27,453 nt of DNA from CAYPXN01 sp964414715 (GTDB taxonomy: Bacteria > UBA10199 > JADFYH01). Where the stretch lies: NCBI GenBank assembly GCA_964414715.1, contig CAYPXN010000055.1, positions 1 to 27,453 on the forward strand, in the 5' to 3' direction. The first letter of the stretch is position 1, and the number at the start of each line of letters is the position of its first letter. Under the pieces are notes generated by a model, which was not told where the DNA came from, ran no database searches, and saw only the letters and a program-made list of their open reading frames with translations. Below are positions 21,990 to 27,453 of this stretch, piece after piece. The position numbers were made by a program, and so were the translations under genes.

Positions 21990-22394
21990 TCAGCCTTTAA
22001 AATGAAAGAATAGAAAGGCTCCCAAAAGAATTAACGCAGTGAAAAATACTCCCACAAAAAATAACAGCGTGGATTGCGTGGAGCTGTTTGCAATCTTTTC
22101 ATGTAAGGGATTTTTATAAGGGGATGTAGAGCTGTTAAAAATATCTAGTTTGGAAGAGTTTTGAATAGAAGTGTCTGTACTGTTAATATCGATCGAAGTG
22201 GAATTTTGGGAGTTATTGTAAATATTTTTGAAAGTTTCCATGAATCCAGCTTTGCCCTCAAAAATATCGGGAACACCATTCTGATCTTTGTCCCCTAGGA
22301 CTTTGTTGAGTTTTTCGAAGGCTTTTTTGGCCTCGGGAGGCAATTCTTCGAACGAATTATATTCTTTGCCTTGAAATGAAATTTTAGTGTTCAT
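21990..22394 (-). CDS. Small membrane protein with an EF-hand-like DxDxNGxxD motif, 134 aa
   Basis: An N-terminal soluble part starts MNTKISFQGKEYNSFEELPP and carries LGDKDQNGVPDIFEG near 34-48, a calcium-loop-like pattern (DxDxNGxxD) often seen in proteins of environmental bacteria beginning with a similar KEYxSxxExPP block. Residues about 55-105 are Ser/Thr/Asn-rich and probably disordered. One membrane helix ends the protein (LLFFVGVFFTALILLGAFLF). There is no signal peptide, so the N-terminal domain most likely faces the cytoplasm with a C-terminal tail anchor. AGGAG precedes the ATG. Function unknown. Confidence 0.75.
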   Translation of the reverse strand: MNTKISFQGKEYNSFEELPPEAKKAFEKLNKVLGDKDQNGVPDIFEGKAGFMETFKNIYNNSQNSTSIDINSTDTSIQNSSKLDIFNSSTSPYKNPLHEKIANSSTQSTLLFFVGVFFTALILLGAFLFFHFKG

Positions 22395-22545
22395 GGGCTC
22401 TCCTGCCTTGAAATGTCCTTAAAATTTATCCAAAAATGAAGAAGATGACAAAGAGTATTTGCGCGGAAATATTTTGAATTCCCTTGCCTCTTCATTCGTT
22501 TTTCAGCAAGAATTCTTTCGAATTTAAATTTATTTGGGAGGATTC

Positions 22546-24756
22546 ATGCGCTTTTTTCTAAAGTTTACTTTAGCTTTTTCTTTTTTACTTTTTCCTTTGC
22601 TTGTTCAAGCCGCTCCTCCCGATTGCGCAACGCCTGTTACGTTTACCGTCACAAACAATCCCTCAGACACTTGTAATTGCACTACTCATGACAACTGTAG
22701 TTTGTCGGATGCAATTTATTTTGCGAGAGGGCAGAGTCAGGATTCTATCATTAATATCCAGTCTGGTACTTACAATATTGCAAGCACGCTTTTTTATGAT
22801 TCGACTTCTGATGCAACACTCACCCTTCAAAAAGATCCTTCAGCGACTGAGGCGGTTATTTTGGATGGAGGAGGTCTGGTTCAAATTTTAAAAATTGTTT
22901 CTCATGCGGATCTCACCATTCAAGGAATCACTTTTCAAAATGGTGCTTCAGGAGATACGAATGGCGGTGCTCTTTCACTGGAAGGTCATGTTTTTAATGT
23001 TCCAGCGGATGTTTTTACTTTTATATTAAAAGATTGTGTTTTTGATCATAATACAGCGGTGGGAGCCAATGGGGGTGCCATGGCGATCGATGTGCGTTCA
23101 CACGATGCACTGACTCTCAAAATGACGGGCAACATTTTTAAAAACAATAGTGCCCTGTCTTCAGGGGCCATAGATGCAGAAATGGGTAAAACAAGCGGCC
23201 CCTCTACACTTTATGCAGTGGGAAATCAGTTTATAGGGAATACCGCTACTTTAGCTGCAGGCGCTTTTTATTTTGATCCCTTTGGAACTGCTACTTTTCA
23301 AGACAATCTTGTTCAAGGAAATAAGGCAGAAGGAGACTTTCTGGGAGGGGGAGAGTTGGATGCTCTGGATATCGTCTTTACAGGGAATACGATTCTTCAA
23401 AATACTACTGTCTCAGATGTGGGAGGGATATTTTTGAACTGGAATAGTGGCGATGCGCTTGTTGAACACAATACTTTTCAAGAAAATCTTTCAGAGGGCA
23501 GTTTTGGTGGATTACTTCTAAATGCTTATTCAGAGGGAAAACTCACCTTTAATGCAAATGAATTTATAAAAAATCAAGATGACTCTAGCAGCCAGCGGGG
23601 CGGAGGCGCTTATATTTTTTTCAATACTGCGAGTGGAAGCGCAGATATTACGAATAATATTTTTTCTGGAAATATTGCGGAAGAAGAAGCGGGAGGATTA
23701 GGGCTGCAATTTGATCAAGGGCCTTATACTGCCAATATTACTAATAATACGATTGTTCAAAACACCACGGTGAATGAAAAAAATCTTCCCATTAGTGCGG
23801 GGGGCGGGATTGCCGTGAGAGCTTTTAATTATGTGGATGCGGTTACCTTGAACCTTTACAACAACATTATTTATGGAAACACCACGAACACTGCTTCGAG
23901 CGGACAAGATTTTCTCTTAATTAATTTTGATAATTTTTACGCGGTAAATTTAAATGTGTTCAACAATGATTTTAATTTTGACGAGTTTTGCTTGGTGAGT
24001 GATGAGCATGGCTATAATAATGGTAGTGCCACCTTCGTTTGCGGTTTAGAAAATAGTTTTGTCACGAGTTCGGGTACAAATATTAATAATCAAAATCCAG
24101 ATTTTGTGAGTGGGACTTTTTATCTTTCTTATTCTGATCCGGTTTCTCAATTGATTGGAATGGGAGATGTCGCTGCTCCAGGCATTCCCGCAGAAGACTT
24201 TGCGGGACAGTCGCGTGTGGTGGATGGAGCAGTAGACTTAGGTGCTTATGAAGGCTCTGCACCTTTGTTGAGTGTAAATTCGAACAACTTGAATTTTCCA
24301 TCGGATGGAAACATTCAAACTCTTATCCTTACCGATACAGGAACTCATGATTTAACAGTGAATGATATTTCTTTTTCAGATACGACGAACTTTAATTTTG
24401 CAGATTCTGCCTATACTTCACAAAGTTTGAGAAGGGTTTCAACGAGTGGAAGTGTTTGTCCGAGCCTTCCTTTTACTTTAGCGCCGAACGTTTCTTGTAC
24501 GGTGGCTATTCTTTTTACAGCGTCTGACCCTAATTCCATTGAAACGGATACGGCAACTTTGACAATCACTTCTAATGATCCCGTAAACGCGGCATCCACT
24601 GTGACTTTAACAGGGACAAATAATGGTGGAAACTTGAATGGTGGAGGCTGTGTCTTGGGTTTAGGAAATAGCTCTTCTTCAATGCAAATTTGGATTTGGA
24701 TGAATCTTTGCTTATTCCTTGTTTGTCGCATTTTTCCTCTACGAATAGGTGCTTGA
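22546..24756 (+). CDS. Secreted right-handed beta-helix protein 3 with choice-of-anchor Q and D domains
   Basis: A 736-aa exported protein. GGGAGG lies 4 bases before the ATG at 22546, which starts a signal peptide (MRFFLKFTLAFSFLLFPLLV, then QA); the TTG at 22534 overlaps that site and is rejected. An N-cap CSLSDAI near residue 52 leads into a long Asn/Gly/Ala-rich parallel beta-helix. Near 545-570 is a choice-of-anchor Q block, DFAGQSRVVDGAVDLGAYEG, nearly the same as in beta-helix protein 2. Residues about 571-691 form an immunoglobulin-like choice-of-anchor D (ASPM-SPD-2-Hydin-type) domain (SNNLNFPSDGNIQTLILTDT; CTVAILFTASDP; TLTITSNDPV). The end is GGGCVLG, a hydrophobic segment and a weakly basic tip (FPLRIGA). 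Probably surface-located. Confidence 0.9.
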   Translation: MRFFLKFTLAFSFLLFPLLVQAAPPDCATPVTFTVTNNPSDTCNCTTHDNCSLSDAIYFARGQSQDSIINIQSGTYNIASTLFYDSTSDATLTLQKDPSATEAVILDGGGLVQILKIVSHADLTIQGITFQNGASGDTNGGALSLEGHVFNVPADVFTFILKDCVFDHNTAVGANGGAMAIDVRSHDALTLKMTGNIFKNNSALSSGAIDAEMGKTSGPSTLYAVGNQFIGNTATLAAGAFYFDPFGTATFQDNLVQGNKAEGDFLGGGELDALDIVFTGNTILQNTTVSDVGGIFLNWNSGDALVEHNTFQENLSEGSFGGLLLNAYSEGKLTFNANEFIKNQDDSSSQRGGGAYIFFNTASGSADITNNIFSGNIAEEEAGGLGLQFDQGPYTANITNNTIVQNTTVNEKNLPISAGGGIAVRAFNYVDAVTLNLYNNIIYGNTTNTASSGQDFLLINFDNFYAVNLNVFNNDFNFDEFCLVSDEHGYNNGSATFVCGLENSFVTSSGTNINNQNPDFVSGTFYLSYSDPVSQLIGMGDVAAPGIPAEDFAGQSRVVDGAVDLGAYEGSAPLLSVNSNNLNFPSDGNIQTLILTDTGTHDLTVNDISFSDTTNFNFADSAYTSQSLRRVSTSGSVCPSLPFTLAPNVSCTVAILFTASDPNSIETDTATLTITSNDPVNAASTVTLTGTNNGGNLNGGGCVLGLGNSSSSMQIWIWMNLCLFLVCRIFPLRIGA

Positions 24757-24852
24757 CCCATTGCGTAAAACCTCATAAACACTGAAGGCTCGACCGCTTC
24801 GGCTCATCTGGGTCGAAAATGCTATAGATGGATAAAAATGGAGTCATAAACC

Positions 24853-26817
24853 ATGGCGATTAAACGTGATGATCCTTGGTTGATGAGGACCTATTCAGGT
24901 CATAGCTCAGCCAAAGCTTCGAATGAACTTTACAAAACCAACCTTTCTAAAGGTCAAACCGGTCTTTCGGTAGCTTTCGATTTACCCACTCAAACGGGTT
25001 ACGACTCGGATCATATTTTGGCACGAGGAGAGGTCGGAAAAGTGGGAGTACCGATTTCTCATATCGGAGACATGAAAACTCTTTTTCAGGATATTCCCCT
25101 GGAAAAAATGAATACTTCGATGACGATCAATGCGACAGCGGCCTGGTTGCTTGCCTTGTATATTGCGACCGCGGAAGATCAAGGGGCAAATCGCAAACTT
25201 CTTCAGGGAACCACTCAAAACGATATTATTAAAGAATATCTTTCTCGCGGTACCTATGTGTTTCCTCCCGAGCATTCTCTTCGCCTGATTGTCGACATGA
25301 TTTCTTACACCGTGAATGAAGTGCCCAAATGGAATCCGATTAATATTTGTAGTTATCATCTTCAGGAAGCAGGAGCGACTCCGGTTCAGGAAATTGCCTA
25401 CTCCCTGTGTAATGCAATGGCGGTGCTTGATGCAGTGAAAGCTTCCGGAAAAGTTCCGACGGATGTTTTCCCAAAAGTAGTCGGTCGTATTTCTTTCTTT
25501 GTGAATGCAGGCATTCGTTTTGTGGAAGAACTTTGCAAGATGCGAGCTTTTGTAAAACTTTGGGACGAAATGACTCACATACGCTATGGTGTAGAAGATC
25601 CCAAGTATCGAATTTTTCGCTATGGTGTGCAGGTGAATTCCTTGGGGCTTACCGAACGTCAACCCGAAAATAATATTGCGCGTATTGTTTATGAAATGCT
25701 TGCTGTGACGTTGTCAAAAGATGCCCGAGCGCGTGCGATTCAATTGCCTGCCTGGAATGAAGCTTTGGGTTTGCCGCGTCCCTGGGATCAACAGCTTTCT
25801 TTGCGCATGCAACAGATTCTTGCTTATGAAACCGATCTTTTGGAATGCGGAGATATTTTCAATGGATCTCATGTGATTGAAGCAAAAGTGAATGAGTTGG
25901 TGGAAGGTGCAAAAAAAGAAATCGATAAAATTCAGCAGATGGGTGGAGCAATCAAGGCAATTGAAACGATGAAGCAGGCCTTGGTGGCTTCTCATGCAGA
26001 ACGTGTCCGTCGTATTGAAGCAGGGGATTTAAAAGTAGTGGGCGTAAATTGTTTCAAGGAAGCAGCGCCTTCTCCCTTGATGTCCGGCGAAGACGAAGGA
26101 ATTTTGAAAGTCGATCCGAAATCCGAAAAAGATCAGATTGCAAGCTTGCAGGCCTACAAATCAAAACGCGATGAAGCGGCTGTGAAAAAGGCTCTCGAAA
26201 ATTTGAAACAGGTGGCGAAGAGTCAGGAAAACATTATGCCTGCCTCTATTGCCTGCGCGCATGCGGGCGTGACGACCGGCGAATGGGCCTTTGCTTTGCG
26301 CGAAGTGTTCGGTGAGTTTCGTGCTCCCACTGGGGTTTCGGGTGTGAAAATGGCGAGTACCACCGAAGAAATTGAAAAGGTACGTGCGAAGGTAAAAGAT
26401 TTTGAGTCTAAAAAAGGTGAAAAGCTTCGAATCCTGGTGGGAAAACCAGGACTCGATGGTCATAGCAATGGTGCTGAACAAATTGCGGTGCGTGCACGTG
26501 ATGTAGGGATGGAGGTGATTTATCAAGGGATTCGTTTGACCCCCCAACAAATTGCAGAATCTGCCTTGCAGGAAGGCGTTCATCTGGTGGGTCTTTCGAT
26601 TTTGTCTGGCTCTCATTTGGAGCTGATTCCAGAAGTCCTTCGATTGATGAAGGAAAAAGGTTTGGAGAAAGTTCCGGTGGTGGTCGGTGGAATTATTCCC
26701 GATTCCGATGCGAAGATGCTTCGAGAAAAAGGGGTAGCACGCGTTTATACCCCGAAGGATTTTGAATTGAACAATATCATGAGTGAAATGGTCGATGTGG
26801 CGATTGCTGCTCGATAA
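24853..26817 (+). CDS. ecm: Ethylmalonyl-CoA mutase
   Basis: Coenzyme B12-dependent mutase that turns (2R)-ethylmalonyl-CoA into (2S)-methylsuccinyl-CoA, a step unique to the EMC pathway. The 654-aa length and text match the Ecm clade rather than methylmalonyl-CoA mutase: the early DPWLMRTYSGHSSAKASNEL, GQTGLSVAFDLPTQTGYDSD, EKMNTSMTINATAAWLLALY, ICSYHLQEAGATPVQEIAY, FRYGVQVNSLGLTERQPENN, and PAWNEALGLPRPWDQQLSLR. The C-terminal cobalamin domain has DGHSNG near 535-540 with the cobalt-ligating His537, SGSH near 555-558 and VVVGGIIP near 580. GGAG lies 9 bases before the ATG. Only 22 bases separate it from ccr, so the two are co-transcribed and catalyse nearly consecutive steps. Confidence 0.97.
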   Translation: MAIKRDDPWLMRTYSGHSSAKASNELYKTNLSKGQTGLSVAFDLPTQTGYDSDHILARGEVGKVGVPISHIGDMKTLFQDIPLEKMNTSMTINATAAWLLALYIATAEDQGANRKLLQGTTQNDIIKEYLSRGTYVFPPEHSLRLIVDMISYTVNEVPKWNPINICSYHLQEAGATPVQEIAYSLCNAMAVLDAVKASGKVPTDVFPKVVGRISFFVNAGIRFVEELCKMRAFVKLWDEMTHIRYGVEDPKYRIFRYGVQVNSLGLTERQPENNIARIVYEMLAVTLSKDARARAIQLPAWNEALGLPRPWDQQLSLRMQQILAYETDLLECGDIFNGSHVIEAKVNELVEGAKKEIDKIQQMGGAIKAIETMKQALVASHAERVRRIEAGDLKVVGVNCFKEAAPSPLMSGEDEGILKVDPKSEKDQIASLQAYKSKRDEAAVKKALENLKQVAKSQENIMPASIACAHAGVTTGEWAFALREVFGEFRAPTGVSGVKMASTTEEIEKVRAKVKDFESKKGEKLRILVGKPGLDGHSNGAEQIAVRARDVGMEVIYQGIRLTPQQIAESALQEGVHLVGLSILSGSHLELIPEVLRLMKEKGLEKVPVVVGGIIPDSDAKMLREKGVARVYTPKDFELNNIMSEMVDVAIAAR

Positions 26818-26839
26818 AATTATTTAAAGAGGAGAAATT

Positions 26840-27453
26840 ATGGCTAAAGATTTATACGAACTTGGTGAAATTCCCCCCTTGGGAGAAGTTCCCAAACAAA
26901 TGTATGCGCAAGTGATTCGACCTTCTCGGTTTGGCGAGCCCACGAAGGCTTTTCAACAAGAAGTGATCGACGTGCCTGAAATCGGCGATGATGAAACTTT
27001 GGTTTACGTGATGGCAGCCGGTGTTAATTACAACAACGTTTGGGCGGCCTTGGGAATTCCCGTGAACGTCATCGGTGCTCGCAATAAAGCCGGTGAAAAA
27101 GAAGAATTTCATATCGGGGGTTCAGACGCTTCTGGCGTGGTTTGGAAAGTCGGAAAAAATGTAAAGAATGTAAAAGTGGGTGATGAAGTGGTTATCCATT
27201 GCGGAATGTGGGATATCCATGATCCTGCAATCAAGAATGGTACCGATCCCATGTACATTCCTTCGTATCGTATTTGGGGATATGAAAGTAACTGGGGAAG
27301 TTTTGCCCAGTTCACAAAAGTTCAGGCTCATCAATGCGTGCCCAAACCCAAGCATCTTTCTTGGGAAGAAGCTGCAGCTTACATGTTGGTGGCCGCAACC
27401 GCTTATCGTAAGTTGACCCGTTGGCAAGAACATGAAGTTCGCAAGGATGACGT
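26840..27453 (+). CDS. ccr: Crotonyl-CoA carboxylase/reductase, N-terminal half (cut by the window edge)
   Basis: Key enzyme of the EMC pathway: NADPH-dependent reductive carboxylation of crotonyl-CoA to (2S)-ethylmalonyl-CoA. About 204 of an expected ~430 residues are visible. Family-specific text includes VMAAGVNYNNVWAALGIPV near 57-75, HIGGSDASGVVWKVG near 91-105, VKVGDEVVIHC near 111-121, PSYRIWGYESNWGSFAQFTK near 141-160 and KHLSWEEAAAYMLVAATAYR near 171-190. These fit Ccr rather than a plain quinone-type reductase of the same MDR superfamily; the Asn-rich VNYNNVW region is where carboxylating members hold CO2. GGAG precedes the ATG. The cofactor-binding half lies outside the window. Confidence 0.96.
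   Translation, partial: MAKDLYELGEIPPLGEVPKQMYAQVIRPSRFGEPTKAFQQEVIDVPEIGDDETLVYVMAAGVNYNNVWAALGIPVNVIGARNKAGEKEEFHIGGSDASGVVWKVGKNVKNVKVGDEVVIHCGMWDIHDPAIKNGTDPMYIPSYRIWGYESNWGSFAQFTKVQAHQCVPKPKHLSWEEAAAYMLVAATAYRKLTRWQEHEVRKDD

Noticed and set aside
24790..24816. TCGACC/GGTCGA inverted repeat before ecm considered as a regulatory site
   Set aside because: Only 6-base arms and no U-run or conserved partner elsewhere in the window; too weak to annotate.
24982..25662. 226-aa open frame on the minus strand inside ecm
   Set aside because: Fully antisense to ecm, which matches its family along its length; the composition is typical of a shadow frame.
1..27453. CRISPR array, tRNA, rRNA, IS element or prophage
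   Set aside because: No regularly spaced repeats, cloverleaf sequences, transposase or phage proteins were found on either strand by reading; a dedicated tRNA or Rfam scan could still reveal small RNAs.

Overview
The window is bacterial, moderately AT-rich DNA from a Gram-negative organism. The evidence is Sec-type signal peptides on many proteins, right-handed beta-helix surface proteins, and a Cys-containing C-terminal anchor of a type known from deltaproteobacteria and related lineages. I cannot name a species; a deltaproteobacterium-like or Bdellovibrionota-like lineage is a guess. No rRNA, tRNA, CRISPR array, IS element or phage gene was seen.

The central theme is carbon assimilation through the ethylmalonyl-CoA (EMC) pathway. 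Six of its enzymes are recognisable: crotonyl-CoA carboxylase/reductase (ccr, cut by the right edge), ethylmalonyl-CoA mutase (ecm), ethylmalonyl/methylmalonyl-CoA epimerase (epi), methylsuccinyl-CoA dehydrogenase (mcd), mesaconyl-CoA hydratase (mch, a double-hotdog MaoC protein) and a beta-methylmalyl-CoA/malyl-CoA lyase-type protein (mcl1). Two different malic enzymes stand next to them and would turn the C4 output (malate) into pyruvate plus NAD(P)H. An AidB-type acyl-CoA dehydrogenase and a PHB-depolymerase-like esterase are also present. Together they suggest growth on acetyl-CoA-generating substrates such as fatty acids, acetate or polyhydroxybutyrate, without needing a glyoxylate shunt.

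Layout: 1-99, start of a HAD phosphatase (minus). 213-4711, a minus-strand block with a hypothetical protein, malic enzyme 1, a glycine-zipper protein and malic enzyme 2 (ACT-malic). 4841-6273, epi-mcl1 (plus). 6368-7413, two overlapping secreted hypothetical genes (minus). 7511-9139, aidB. 9306-13516, secreted proteins: a beta-helix protein, two small exported proteins and a YVTN beta-propeller. 13621-14424, a lone ABC ATPase. 14587-16236, mcd. 16313-17037, a HicA/HicB toxin-antitoxin operon with two palindromic operator candidates. 17048-17464, a small exported protein. 17560-18723, mch. 18801-20483, beta-helix protein 2. 20484-20817, a non-coding stretch of stacked hairpins. 20818-21987, esterase. 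21990-22394, a small EF-hand-like membrane protein. 22546-24756, beta-helix protein 3. 24853-27453, ecm-ccr.

Two patterns run across genes. First, four secreted proteins (three beta-helix, one propeller) end in the same tripartite tail: Gly/Ser-Gly-Cys, a hydrophobic segment, then usually basic residues. This looks like a C-terminal sorting signal. Second, a terminator-like hairpin with a conserved 3' flank (TTTTTGTAGGTATAAAAA) recurs in three intergenic places, once in the leader of malic enzyme 1. A 9-bp inverted repeat that buries the mcd start codon is a candidate translational switch.
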